From Collinsella aerofaciens (GTDB lineage Bacteria; Actinomycetota; Coriobacteriia; Coriobacteriales; Coriobacteriaceae): a stretch of 64,000 bases of DNA. The stretch covers positions 62,001 through 126,000 of the forward strand of contig NZ_SPFY01000002.1 of NCBI RefSeq assembly GCF_005844325.1. The letters are read 5' to 3'. The position numbers and the translations under genes were made by a program. Below are positions 32,606 to 40,433 of the stretch, one piece after another. The stretch's first letter is position 1. Every line of letters starts with the position of its first letter. The notes below the pieces were generated by a model that searched no databases, was not told where the DNA came from, and was given only the letters and a program-made list of their open reading frames with translations.

Positions 32606-32797
32606 ATGACTGATGAAGTGACTGATTTCGACCATAACGATGCCGCGATGCAGGACTTCGATGCATTGAGCGAGCTCGATAGTCTGTTTGAAGAGGACGA
32701 GCGACTGAAGCAAGCTGAGAACAATGTTTTGACTCAAAATCTCTCAGGCTTTGCAAACTGCTTTCCCGATTGGGATTTGCATCCGCCGGTAGCGTAG
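32606..32797 (+). CDS. Small acidic protein ending the SPFH operon
   Basis: A 63-residue strongly acidic protein (MTDEVTDFDHNDAAMQDFD, then LSELDSLFEEDERLKQAENN) with a hydrophobic Trp/Pro end (FPDWDLHPPVA). It follows the coiled-coil gene by 41 bases, with GGAGTG upstream of the ATG. It resembles no family I know; it could be an adaptor or inhibitor peptide of the operon. Confidence 0.55.
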   Translation: MTDEVTDFDHNDAAMQDFDALSELDSLFEEDERLKQAENNVLTQNLSGFANCFPDWDLHPPVA

Positions 32798-32847
32798 AAA
32801 AGCGCTTGAAACACAAGCTGCGATCATTTGGAAACATCGATGTTTCT

Positions 32848-32879
32848 GCGGGCTAGAAGCCATGGGGCTTTTGGCCCGC
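32848..32879 (+). terminator. Probable terminator of the SPFH operon
   Basis: Gcgggc (32848-32853) pairs with gcccgc (32874-32879), with an inner gaagcc/ggctt stem. TGTCTTT follows. Confidence 0.55.
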
Positions 32880-32999
32880 TGTCTTTCATATGCCGGTCGG
32901 CGGCATAGGGCATCAACCGTATTCTAGGTTCTTGGATGCCAGGCCGACTCGCTTCGGATCGGGCGCTACACTAACTTTCTCGAGACTACCAATCTGACA

Positions 33000-33027
33000 G
33001 GGCCTCGTCCGCGTGTGGACGGGGCCC
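33000..33027 (+). terminator. Strong terminator before the RelB-PIN pair
   Basis: Gggcctcgtcc (33000-33010) pairs with ggacggggccc (33017-33027) and is followed by TTTT. The gene ending here is unclear; it may back up the hairpin at 32848. Confidence 0.75.
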
Positions 33028-33029
33028 TT

Positions 33030-33057
33030 TTGCGTGGCCTTTTATGTCTGCTATACT
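33030..33057 (+). promoter_or_regulatory. Promoter of the RelB-PIN pair
   Basis: TTGCGT (33030-33035) and TATACT (33052-33057) have a 16-base spacer. The start codon is at 33082, after AAAGGAG. Confidence 0.6.
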
Positions 33058-33081
33058 GCTAGCACGTAGAAAGGAGCCGCT

Positions 33082-33426
33082 ATGGGAACGGCAATGGTGC
33101 AGCTCAACACGCGAATTGATCCTATGCTCAAAGCTGGTGGCGATGCGGTCCTAACTCGCAATGGGTTGGGGCCGAGCGATGCCATTCGCGCGCTTTGGGT
33201 CTATCTTGTCGAGCATCAAGCGCTGCCGGGATTTATGGTGGCGGATAAGCGCGAGGCGCCCCGTGCGGAGAGCCTGGCCGAGCAGGGGTGTGGCCTAGCT
33301 TTTTCCTCGTTGGGGCTAAGCGCTTCGGATTTTGCGCCAGCTGAATCGTCTGCGGAAGACTGGGATGCCGTACGCGATGATATGTATGACGCGATGATTG
33401 CCGACATGGAGGCGAATTGCCGATGA
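33082..33426 (+). CDS. RelB/DinJ-type antitoxin
   Basis: A 114-residue protein with an N-terminal ribbon-helix-helix of the RelB/DinJ type (VQLNTRIDPMLKAGGDAVLT, then GLGPSDAIRALWVYLVEHQ) and an acidic C-terminus (AEDWDAVRDDMYDAMIADME). It should bind DNA as a dimer and neutralise the PIN protein encoded next, with which it overlaps by ATGA. The usual partners of this family are RelE/YafQ toxins, so pairing with a PIN protein is less typical. Confidence 0.82.
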   Translation: MGTAMVQLNTRIDPMLKAGGDAVLTRNGLGPSDAIRALWVYLVEHQALPGFMVADKREAPRAESLAEQGCGLAFSSLGLSASDFAPAESSAEDWDAVRDDMYDAMIADMEANCR

Positions 33427-33890
33427 TCGAGGCAAAGCACCTGCTTGTGGATACGAATGTGTGGCTTGATTATTACCTGCAAGAGGGGGCATTCGACGAA
33501 GCGAAGCGCCTGGTGGAACTTGCCGAGGCGGGAAAGATTGACCTTCTGTACGCGCCGACGACGGCAAAGGATGTGTTCTACATTTTGCCGCGGCGCCTAG
33601 CCCGGCGGAATGCGAATGGGATGAACGTGCCGTTTGCCTCGGCGTCATGGGCCTGCATCGAGCACATGATGCAGGTGGCGACGGCCTCTCCGCTTTCGTT
33701 GGCAGAGTGCGAAATGGCGCGCATGCTTGGCAAGCGCATGCCGGATCTTGAAGACAACCTCATCATCGCTTCGGGCGAGACGGCAGATGTCGACTACGTG
33801 GTCACGAGCGACCGACGCATGCTGGAGGCGATGCCCGAGGTGTGCTTGACACCGGCTCGTGCGCTCGAGATGATCGGGATCCTCGGCTAA
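33423..33890 (+). CDS. PIN-domain ribonuclease toxin
   Basis: A 155-residue PIN-domain protein. Acidic metal-binding residues are visible in LLVDTNVWLDYY near the N-terminus, in LEDNLIIASGE and in VTSDRRML near the C-terminus. PIN toxins cleave tRNA or other RNA in a Mg-dependent manner. ATG 33423 lies inside the antitoxin stop overlap; TTG 33417 is a less likely start. The pair forms a two-gene operon from the promoter at 33030. Confidence 0.85.
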   Translation: MIEAKHLLVDTNVWLDYYLQEGAFDEAKRLVELAEAGKIDLLYAPTTAKDVFYILPRRLARRNANGMNVPFASASWACIEHMMQVATASPLSLAECEMARMLGKRMPDLEDNLIIASGETADVDYVVTSDRRMLEAMPEVCLTPARALEMIGILG

Positions 33891-33955
33891 CCTTGTCTGT
33901 TTCGTTTCGCTATCATATGGGGCATTGTGAACCTCATGCAACTTTGGAGGACAGT

Positions 33956-34420
33956 ATGGCGGATAACGAAGCATTGTTTACGCCTGAGCTGGTGTTTTTT
34001 GATTGGGAGTGTGCGACGCCGGATGAGGTGTTTGCGCAACTCGAGGACGAGCTCGCTCCGCGTGGCTACATTGCGCCCGGTTGGCTCGACGCCGTTCGCA
34101 CACGTGAGGATGCCTATCCCACGGGCCTTGCCATGCCGGCGGCCAACATTGCCATCCCACATACCGATCCGGGATTTGTGGCCAAGCCCTATATCGCGGT
34201 GGTGAAGCCCGCCGCGCCCGTGACATTTAACGCTATGGCTGGCATGGGCGCTCCGGTGCCGGCGCAGATCGTCATCAATCTGGGCATCGCCGAGCCGGGC
34301 GGCCAGGTCGAGGCCCTGCAGGCACTCATGAACATCTTTATGGGCGCCGATGCCGCAGCCGACGTGCTCGGCCAGACCACGCCCCAGGGCATGGTCGACG
34401 CCATCCGCCGCCACTTCTAA
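33956..34420 (+). CDS. Orphan PTS EIIA component (fructose/galactitol type)
   Basis: A 154-residue PTS_EIIA type-2 domain protein. His69 in NIAIPHTDPGFV is the phosphorylation site. Family segments include REDAYPTGLAMP and INLGIAEPGGQVEALQALMN. EIIA accepts phosphate from HPr and passes it to a sugar-specific EIIB. No EIIB or EIIC gene is nearby, so it may work with a distant transporter or have a regulatory role. ATG 33956 follows GGAGG; an upstream start would overlap the PIN gene in another frame. Confidence 0.85.
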   Translation: MADNEALFTPELVFFDWECATPDEVFAQLEDELAPRGYIAPGWLDAVRTREDAYPTGLAMPAANIAIPHTDPGFVAKPYIAVVKPAAPVTFNAMAGMGAPVPAQIVINLGIAEPGGQVEALQALMNIFMGADAAADVLGQTTPQGMVDAIRRHF

Positions 34421-34435
34421 GGTGGGGCTGAGTCG

Positions 34436-34520
34436 GCACTTGGGGACTGTCCCTAACTGCCGGCTGCCAGAGCTGTCCCCTTTGCACCAAAATGGTGCAG
34501 ATTAATCTGTCCCCAATGCA
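34436..34520. repeat. GGGACAG-box element cluster after the EIIA gene
   Basis: Ttggggactgtccc, agctgtcccc and atctgtccccaatgca occur within 85 bases, together with a small hairpin gcaccaaaatggtgc. This is a mosaic of the box shared by the hairpin elements at 16981, 36381, 40390, 43690, 46211 and 46373. Confidence 0.5.
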
Positions 34521-34590
34521 CCAAGCGTGCCGCGGGGGCTGCGTTGTGACACAATGGCGTTTGTTCGATTCGTTATGCGAAAGGCCAACT

Positions 34591-35811
34591 ATGGCAAATA
34601 AGAAAAAGAACTCCGAGGCCGCGCCGACGCCCGAGCAGCAGGCCCGCGCTGCCTCCAGCTCTCGCAAGAAGCAGCGCAAGACGTACGTGTCTAAGACCGT
34701 CAAGATCGTTCTGGTGGTCATCGGCGTGCTGGCGATGCTGCTTTCCGTCTCGGCGATGGCGTGCTCCGGCCTTATGTCGCAGGCTGAGGACACCTCGGGC
34801 TACAAGCTGACCGGCGGTGTTGCTGCCACTATCAACGGCACCAACCTTACCGAGGACACCGTGACCAAGCAGATCATGAGCATGCGCACGTCCTACGGCT
34901 ACACCAAGGATGAGGATTGGGCGCAGTATCTGGTTGACAACGACCTCACGCCCAAGAAGTACCGCAAGCAACTCATCGACTCCTACATGCAGCAGATTCT
35001 GCTTCAACAGGCACAGAAGGAGAACGGCGTGACGGTGTCGGACGAGGAGGTCGAGAAGGCTTGGAAGGACGCGTGCAAGAGCGCGGGCGGAGCCAAGGCC
35101 TTTAAGAAGACCCTCAAGACCTACGGCTATACCGAGGACACCTACAAGGACTCGCTCAAGGAGAGTCTGGCGCAACAGAAACTCAAGGATGCCGTCGCGC
35201 CCACGAGCAAGCCCAAGGACAGCGAGATTGTCGATTACATCAACGAAAATCTGTCCAGCTACAACGACGCCCGCCGCTCGTCGAACATCCTGATCAAGGT
35301 TGATTCCGACGCTTCCGACGAGGACAAGGCTGCCGCCAAGGCCAAGGCGCAGGAGTGCCTGGACAAGATCAACTCCGGTGAGCTGAGCTTTGAGGACGCC
35401 GTTGAGCAGTACTCCGAGGACACCGGTTCCAAGGAGAAGAAGGGCGATGTGGGCTGGGATAAGCTCACCACCTTTGTCGACAGCTACCAGACGGCGCTCG
35501 AGGGACTCAACAAGGGCGACGTGAGCGAAGTCGTCGAGTCGACCTATGGCTACCACATCATCAAGTGCACCGACTACTTCCATGTCGATAATCAGGTTGA
35601 TGACATCAACCAGGTGCCCAAGGACATCAAAAAGTACGTCTCCAACGTGGTGAAGACGCAAGCGGCCAGCACCGCGTACAGCGAGTGGCTGGAGCAGTAC
35701 AAGAAGGATGCCGACATCACCGTCAACCCCATGCCCAAAGACGTACCCTATAACGTGAGTCTGAAGGGTGTCACCAAGAGTTCGACCGACGATTCGTCGA
35801 CGACTGAGTAA
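34591..35811 (+). CDS. PrsA/SurA-like membrane-anchored peptidyl-prolyl isomerase
   Basis: A 406-residue foldase acting outside the membrane on secreted proteins. A basic cytoplasmic start (MANKKKNSEAAPTPEQQ) precedes a membrane helix (VKIVLVVIGVLAMLLSVSAM, with a Cys soon after that could be lipidated, although no good lipobox is present). A SurA_N-like helical domain follows. The parvulin domain lies at about 223-330 (SNILIKVDSDASDEDKAAAK, FEDAVEQYSEDTGSKEKKGD, GYHIIKCTDY). ATG 34591 follows AAAGG. A Gram-positive with many surface proteins would need such a foldase. Confidence 0.88.
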   Translation: MANKKKNSEAAPTPEQQARAASSSRKKQRKTYVSKTVKIVLVVIGVLAMLLSVSAMACSGLMSQAEDTSGYKLTGGVAATINGTNLTEDTVTKQIMSMRTSYGYTKDEDWAQYLVDNDLTPKKYRKQLIDSYMQQILLQQAQKENGVTVSDEEVEKAWKDACKSAGGAKAFKKTLKTYGYTEDTYKDSLKESLAQQKLKDAVAPTSKPKDSEIVDYINENLSSYNDARRSSNILIKVDSDASDEDKAAAKAKAQECLDKINSGELSFEDAVEQYSEDTGSKEKKGDVGWDKLTTFVDSYQTALEGLNKGDVSEVVESTYGYHIIKCTDYFHVDNQVDDINQVPKDIKKYVSNVVKTQAASTAYSEWLEQYKKDADITVNPMPKDVPYNVSLKGVTKSSTDDSSTTE

Positions 35812-35865
35812 TCATGGGGCGGTGCTCGCGCGAGTGCCGCCCACACTATTGAGGAGGATTTGCAG

Positions 35866-36309
35866 ATGACCAACGAAGAGCTGCAGAAGGAAATGATTGC
35901 GGCCATGAAGGCCAAGGACAAGGTTCGCCTGTCCATCATTCGCCAGGTTAAGGCCGAGGTGAAGAATATCGAGGTCAATGAGCGCCGCGATGTGACCGAG
36001 GAAGACGTCAACAGCATGATCAAGCGTCTGATCAAGCAGACGAGCGAGACGCTGGAGATGTCCATCAAGGCCGGCACCGACCAGGAGCGTACCGACAACC
36101 TGACCGAGCAGGTCAAGATTCTGGAGAGCCTGCTGCCCGCGCAGGTTTCGGGCGAGGAGCTCGAGGCCCTGATCGAGCAGGTTATCGCCGAGCTGGGCGC
36201 CACGTCCAAGAAGCAGATGGGCCAGGTTATGGGCGCACTCGGCAAGGCCACCGGTGGCAACTTCGATAAGCCGGCCGCGGCAAAGATCGTCGGAGCCAAA
36301 CTCGCGTAG
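35866..36309 (+). CDS. yqeY: GatB/YqeY-domain protein
   Basis: A 147-residue helical protein of the GatB/YqeY family, similar to the tail domain of the tRNA amidotransferase GatB and thought to interact with tRNA; its cellular role is not settled. Recognisable are NEELQKEMIAAMKAKDKVRL at the start and TSKKQMGQVMGALG near the end. ATG 35866 has GAGGAGG ten bases upstream; TTG 35860 is too close. Confidence 0.92.
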   Translation: MTNEELQKEMIAAMKAKDKVRLSIIRQVKAEVKNIEVNERRDVTEEDVNSMIKRLIKQTSETLEMSIKAGTDQERTDNLTEQVKILESLLPAQVSGEELEALIEQVIAELGATSKKQMGQVMGALGKATGGNFDKPAAAKIVGAKLA

Positions 36310-36336
36310 GGGCCGAGCGGTACATAGTTGATGTTT

Positions 36337-36370
36337 AGGGGGGCGTGGCCGTCATGGTCGCGCCCCTTTT
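36337..36370 (+). terminator. Terminator after yqeY
   Basis: Aggggggcgtggcc pairs with ggtcgcgcccctt around gtcat, followed by TTTTTG. Confidence 0.8.
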
Positions 36371-36380
36371 TGCTGGGCTG

Positions 36381-36452
36381 GGCACTCATTGGGGACAGGC
36401 TTAAATGAGTGCCCAATGAGCAGGTACTCATTTAAGTCTGTCCCCAATGACT
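36381..36452. repeat. Paired inverted GGGACAG-box elements before the ABC operon
   Basis: Ggcactcattggggacaggc folds with taaatgagtgcc (to 36413), and a second inverted copy (actcatttaagtctgtcccc, to about 36447) follows at once. The two halves can also pair with each other. Confidence 0.6.
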
Positions 36453-36557
36453 AGGTGGAAGGTTGCGGGTTCTTTACGGGAATGTAGTGTGGGCTGCGGA
36501 AACGTGATTCTTTCCGTACAATAGTTCAACTCGTGTAAACGCAGGGAAGGGACATTC

Positions 36558-37289
36558 ATGGCAGACATGATCGAGATCAAGCATCTCAACAAGTACTTTG
36601 GCGACCTGCATGTGCTCAAAGATATCAACCTCACCGTCAAACGCGGCGAGAAGCTCGTAATGATCGGGCCTTCCGGTTCGGGTAAGTCGACGCTCATCCG
36701 TTGCGTCGATTATCTGGAGGAGCCCACGTCGGGCGAGGTCGTCATCGACGGTACGCCGCTCACCAAAAAGAATCACCTGGAGATGGCTCGCAAGTATAGT
36801 TCCATGGTGTTTCAGCAGTTCAACCTGTATCCCAACATGACGGTGCTCGGCAACCTGACGCTCGCGCCCATCAAGCTTCAAAAGAAGAGCAAGGAGGAGG
36901 CGACCGAGATCGCTGTTGCCGCGCTCAAGCGTGTTGGCATGGCGCATAAGGCCGGCGAGTATCCGCAGAATCTCTCGGGCGGTCAGCAGCAGCGCATCGC
37001 CATCGCCCGTGCCCTGTGCACCAAGCAGCCCATCATCCTGTTTGACGAGCCGACCTCGGCGCTCGACCCCGAGATGGTCCAGGAGGTTCTGGACGTTATG
37101 ATTGAGCTCGCGCAGGAGGACATTACCATGATCTGCGTGACGCACGAGATGGGCTTTGCGCGCCAGGTGGCCGACCGCGTCATCTTTATGGAGGACGGCC
37201 GCATTCTGGAGGAGGGCACGCCCGAGCACTTCTTCGATAACCCCGAGAACCCGCGCTGCCGCGAGTTCCTGTCCAAGATTCTGCACTAG
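36558..37289 (+). CDS. Polar amino acid ABC transporter ATPase (GlnQ-like)
   Basis: A 243-residue ATP-binding subunit. Walker A is [14 protein letters not shown]-loop [13 protein letters not shown], signature [15 protein letters not shown], Walker [14 protein letters not shown], and switch His in VTHEMGFA. These match ATPases for glutamine, glutamate or other polar amino acids. It is the first gene of a four-gene operon with a binding lipoprotein and two permeases. A TACAAT box is at 36517 and AGGGAAGGGA precedes the start. Confidence 0.95.
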   Translation: MADMIEIKHLNKYFGDLHVLKDINLTVKRGEKLVMIGPSGSGKSTLIRCVDYLEEPTSGEVVIDGTPLTKKNHLEMARKYSSMVFQQFNLYPNMTVLGNLTLAPIKLQKKSKEEATEIAVAALKRVGMAHKAGEYPQNLSGGQQQRIAIARALCTKQPIILFDEPTSALDPEMVQEVLDVMIELAQEDITMICVTHEMGFARQVADRVIFMEDGRILEEGTPEHFFDNPENPRCREFLSKILH

Positions 37290-37297
37290 GCGCGGTG

Positions 37298-38173
37298 ATG
37301 GACATGACGGATATGACGAGGGCGGCCGTGTCGCGCCGTCACTTTTTGCAGCTGGCGGGCGCCGGCATGCTTGCGCTGACGGGGACCGCGCTTACCGGTT
37401 GCGGCAACTCCACCAGCGGCGAGGGCTCCGACAAGGGCTCCAAGCTTGCGGCCATCAAGTCGCGTGGCCATCTGAATGCCGGCGTTAAGAAGGACGTTCC
37501 CGGCTATGGCTATTACGACACCGCCAAGGGCCGCTTTGAGGGCATGGAAGTCGATTTGTGCTACCAGATCGCCGCTGCCGTCTTTGGCGTGAGCTACAAG
37601 GAGGCCCGTGCTCAGGAGCTTGTCGAGTTTACCGACGTAACGCCCAAGACGCGCGGTCCGCTGATCGATAACGGCCAGCTCGACGTGGTCGCAGCGACCT
37701 ACACCATCACCGACGAGCGCAAGAAGAGCTGGGATTTCTCGACGCCGTACCGCACCGACTACGTGGGACTCATGGTTAAGAAGCGTTCGGGCTTTACCTC
37801 GATTGAGGATCTGGACGGCAAGGTCATTGGCGTGAGCCAGGGTGCTACCACGCAGGGCCTGATCGAGCAGATGATCAAGGACAACGGCTTTAGCTGCAAG
37901 CCCGAGTTTAGGGCCTTTAGTGGCTACCCCATCATCAAGAGTTCGCTCGACGCCGGCAATATCGATGTCTTTGCCATGGACCGCTCCACGCTGGCCGGTT
38001 ACATGAACGAGACCGTTGAGCTGCTGCAGCCCGAGGTCAAGTTTGGCGAGCAGGGCTACGGTGTGGCGACCAAGAAGGGCTGCGACCTTTCGGCCGTGGT
38101 CGATCAGGTGATTTGCGATCGCCTGGCCGATGGCTGGCTCGACCAAGAGGTCAAGACCTGGGGTCTTGTATAG
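37298..38173 (+). CDS. Amino acid ABC transporter substrate-binding lipoprotein
   Basis: A 291-residue solute-binding protein of the polar amino acid family (GYGYYDTAKGRFEGMEVDLC, VAATYTITDERKKSWDFSTP, GVSQGATTQ). The signal peptide has both a twin-arginine-like SRRHFLQLAG and a lipobox LTGCG, so export by Tat with lipidation is possible. The residues do not allow me to separate glutamine, glutamate or aspartate specificity. GTG 37295 just before the ATG is an alternative start. It lies eight bases after the ATPase gene. Confidence 0.93.
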   Translation: MDMTDMTRAAVSRRHFLQLAGAGMLALTGTALTGCGNSTSGEGSDKGSKLAAIKSRGHLNAGVKKDVPGYGYYDTAKGRFEGMEVDLCYQIAAAVFGVSYKEARAQELVEFTDVTPKTRGPLIDNGQLDVVAATYTITDERKKSWDFSTPYRTDYVGLMVKKRSGFTSIEDLDGKVIGVSQGATTQGLIEQMIKDNGFSCKPEFRAFSGYPIIKSSLDAGNIDVFAMDRSTLAGYMNETVELLQPEVKFGEQGYGVATKKGCDLSAVVDQVICDRLADGWLDQEVKTWGLV

Positions 38174-38198
38174 GCGCATCGTCCAAGGAAGGAATCAA

Positions 38199-38945
38199 AT
38201 GCTCGAAGGATTATTTGACGCCGACCGTTGGTCGACGACATTTCAAAACATGGGGCCCTTCTGGGAGGGCTTTGGCGTGACGCTGCAGGTGGTCGTTGCC
38301 GGTCTGCTGCTGTCGCTGGTGCTGGGCACGCTGCTGGGCGTGTTCTCTACCACTCGCTCGCGCGTGCTGCGCGCCATAAGCCGCGTGTACGTGGAGTTTT
38401 ACCAGAACACCCCGTTGCCCGTGCAGGTGCTCTTTATGTACATGGCCGGTCCGCAGTTTTTGCAGGCCATAACCGGTGCCGACCAGCCGGTGCGCATTGC
38501 GCCGTTCGTGCTGGGCTTCTTGGGTGTGGGTCTGTATCACGCAGCCTACATTTCGGAGGTCATCCGCACCGGTATCGAGGCGGTTCCGCGCGGTCAGATG
38601 GAGGCGGCCCAGAGCCAGGGCTTCACCCGTGCGCAGGCATACTGGTACATCGTGCTGCCCCAGACATTCAAGATCATTCTGCCGCCGCTGTGTAACCAGG
38701 CGCTCAACCTGGTCAAGAACACGTCGGTGCTGGCGCTCGTGGCCGGCGGCGACCTTATGTACCGTTCCGACAACTTTGTGAGTCTGTACGGTTACCTGCA
38801 GGGATACATCGTCTGCTGCCTTATGTACTTCATCATCTGCTTTCCGCTCGCCATGCTGGTGCAGTGGCTCGAGCGCCGCTCCAAGGAGCGTCCGCGCGGC
38901 GTGAGCCTGGCCGAGCTGGGGCTCGACAACGTAGAGGAGGCCTAG
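38199..38945 (+). CDS. Amino acid ABC transporter permease 1
   Basis: A 248-residue inner-membrane permease of the HisM/GlnP type. The EAA loop that contacts the ATPase is GQMEAAQSQGFTRAQAYWYI, followed by VLPQTFKIILPPLCNQ. Other typical segments are YVEFYQNTPLPVQVLFMYM and NTSVLALVAGGDLMYR. ATG 38199 follows AAGGAA. The gene ends three bases before permease 2. Confidence 0.93.
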   Translation: MLEGLFDADRWSTTFQNMGPFWEGFGVTLQVVVAGLLLSLVLGTLLGVFSTTRSRVLRAISRVYVEFYQNTPLPVQVLFMYMAGPQFLQAITGADQPVRIAPFVLGFLGVGLYHAAYISEVIRTGIEAVPRGQMEAAQSQGFTRAQAYWYIVLPQTFKIILPPLCNQALNLVKNTSVLALVAGGDLMYRSDNFVSLYGYLQGYIVCCLMYFIICFPLAMLVQWLERRSKERPRGVSLAELGLDNVEEA

Positions 38946-38948
38946 CGC

Positions 38949-39587
38949 ATGGAAATCTTTAACGCGACCAACCTGCTCTACATTTGGGGCGGCTTTGTTA
39001 AGACAATCGAGATCTCGGCGCTGTCGATCTTTTTCTCGCTCATCTTTGGCACGGTGTTGGCGCTCGTTAAGAGCTATGCGCCCCGCCCGTTCCGTATTTT
39101 GGTGAGCGCCTATATCGAGCTGTTCCGTTGCACGCCGAACCTGCTGTGGATCCTGTTTATCTACTTTACGGTGCAGGGTTTGGACATTGTGATTTCGACC
39201 ATCGCCTTTACGCTGTTTACCAGCGCTGTTATGGCCGAGATTGTGCGCGGCGGCCTCAACTCGATTCCGCGCGGCCAGTTTGAGGCAGCGCAGAGCCAGG
39301 GCTTCGGCTTCTTTGCCACCATGCGCTACATCATTCTGCCGCAGACGTTTAAGACGATCATTCCGGCGCTGTTTAGCCAATGCACGACCGTCATCAAGGA
39401 CAGCTCGTATCTTTCGGGCATTAACGTGGCCGAGCTCATGTACACGGCAAACGTCGTGATGGCGCATGCGATCGACCTGTCGCAGGTGCTTATGCTCTAC
39501 GGCCTGGTGTTTGCGATGTACTTTGCACTCAACTTTGGCATTTCGCTGCTGGTCCGTGCGTATCAACGTCGAGTCGTAGCCGCATAG
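38949..39587 (+). CDS. Amino acid ABC transporter permease 2
   Basis: A 212-residue permease paired with the 38199 product. It has the matching EAA loop (RGQFEAAQSQGFGFFATMRY), YIELFRCTPNLLWILFIYF and KDSSYLSGINVAELMY. The two permeases would form the heterodimeric channel. A long palindrome starts directly after the stop codon. Confidence 0.93.
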   Translation: MEIFNATNLLYIWGGFVKTIEISALSIFFSLIFGTVLALVKSYAPRPFRILVSAYIELFRCTPNLLWILFIYFTVQGLDIVISTIAFTLFTSAVMAEIVRGGLNSIPRGQFEAAQSQGFGFFATMRYIILPQTFKTIIPALFSQCTTVIKDSSYLSGINVAELMYTANVVMAHAIDLSQVLMLYGLVFAMYFALNFGISLLVRAYQRRVVAA

Positions 39588-39693
39588 TCCTGCTTCCCCA
39601 AGCACGGCACCTTGCCCCTCAATCGTCGCTTGCGTACATTTAGTACGCGGCGCTCCTCTTTCGGGACAATCTGCCGCACTTGGGAAACCAGGA
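39588..39693. repeat. Long imperfect palindrome directly after the permease stop
   Basis: Tcctgcttccccaagcacgg (from 39588) pairs imperfectly with a right arm ending ccgcacttgggaaaccagga (to 39693). The centre has cgtac-attta-gtacg and gcgtcgc/gcggcgc pairing. Its plan matches the gene-end palindromes at 1490, 3358, 11525 and 47157. It probably also terminates the ABC operon. Confidence 0.65.
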
Positions 39694-39707
39694 CGGTCGT
39701 AAGTGAC

Positions 39708-39741
39708 AAAATGAGAAACGAGGACAGCCTTTTTCTCATTT
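39708..39741 (+). repeat. Small hairpin with gaggacag box
   Basis: Aaatgagaaa pairs with tttctcattt around cgaggacagcctt. It resembles the GGGACAG-box hairpins and lies 18 bases before the next gene, in its leader. Confidence 0.5.
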
Positions 39742-39758
39742 GTTAGAAAGGATTCGCG

Positions 39759-40382
39759 ATGAGCGATCTGGTGAACAAGAAGAGCCCTGTGGTCATTACC
39801 ATCGCGCATGACTTTGGTGCCGAGGGCCACGAGATTGGCCGTATCCTCGCCAACGAGCTGGGGATTCCGCTGTACGACAACGAGCTGCTGGTGCGCGCGT
39901 CGCTGCGCGCGGGTGAGTCGCTCGATAAGATGGCGGCCTACGACGAGCGCCTGGCCGTGGAGAACATGGCGTTTCTGCCCGACCGTTACGATGCCCGTTC
40001 GTACTCGGACAAACTTTTCCAAAAAATGAGCCAGGTGATTTTGGACCTGGGCGAGACCGAGAGCTGCATTATCGAGGGTCGCCTGTCCGATTATCTGCTG
40101 CGCAACAACCCCAACCACATTGCCGTGCTGGTGACTGCCCCCTTTGAGGACCGCGTCGAGATCGTTCGCAAGAAGCGTGGCCTCAACAAAAAGAAGGGTG
40201 CCAAGCTGGTCAAGCAACAGCAGAAGGCGCGTGAGGCGTTTTACAAGCGCTACAGCGCCGGCAAGTGGAAGATGACGAGCGGCAAGGACATCGTCGTCAA
40301 CCGCGCCAAGCTGGGCCGCGAGGGCTGCAAAGATGTCATCGCCGCAGCCTACCGCTACAAGCTGGCGCGGCTCGAAGGCTAG
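39759..40382 (+). CDS. Cytidylate-kinase-like protein
   Basis: A 207-residue protein of the cytidylate kinase-like (Cytidylate_kin2) family. The N-terminus VVITIAHDFGAEGHEIGRIL, LGIPLYDNELL and the later IIEGRLSDYLL are characteristic, with a modified P-loop. Some members phosphorylate CMP; others have unknown substrates. ATG 39759 follows AGAAAGGA. It converges with the LuxR gene, with a bidirectional terminator between. Confidence 0.85.
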   Translation: MSDLVNKKSPVVITIAHDFGAEGHEIGRILANELGIPLYDNELLVRASLRAGESLDKMAAYDERLAVENMAFLPDRYDARSYSDKLFQKMSQVILDLGETESCIIEGRLSDYLLRNNPNHIAVLVTAPFEDRVEIVRKKRGLNKKKGAKLVKQQQKAREAFYKRYSAGKWKMTSGKDIVVNRAKLGREGCKDVIAAAYRYKLARLEG

Positions 40383-40389
40383 TCGACCG

Positions 40390-40428
40390 AAACCACCACA
40401 AAGGGGACAGGCACCTTTGTGGTGGTTT
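40390..40428. terminator. GGGACAG-box hairpin, copy D: bidirectional terminator
   Basis: Aaaccaccacaaagg (40390-40404) pairs with cctttgtggtggttt (40414-40428); the loop contains ggacaggca. T-runs lie on both sides. It is the exact reverse complement of the element at 43690. Confidence 0.85.
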
Positions 40429-40433
40429 TTGTT

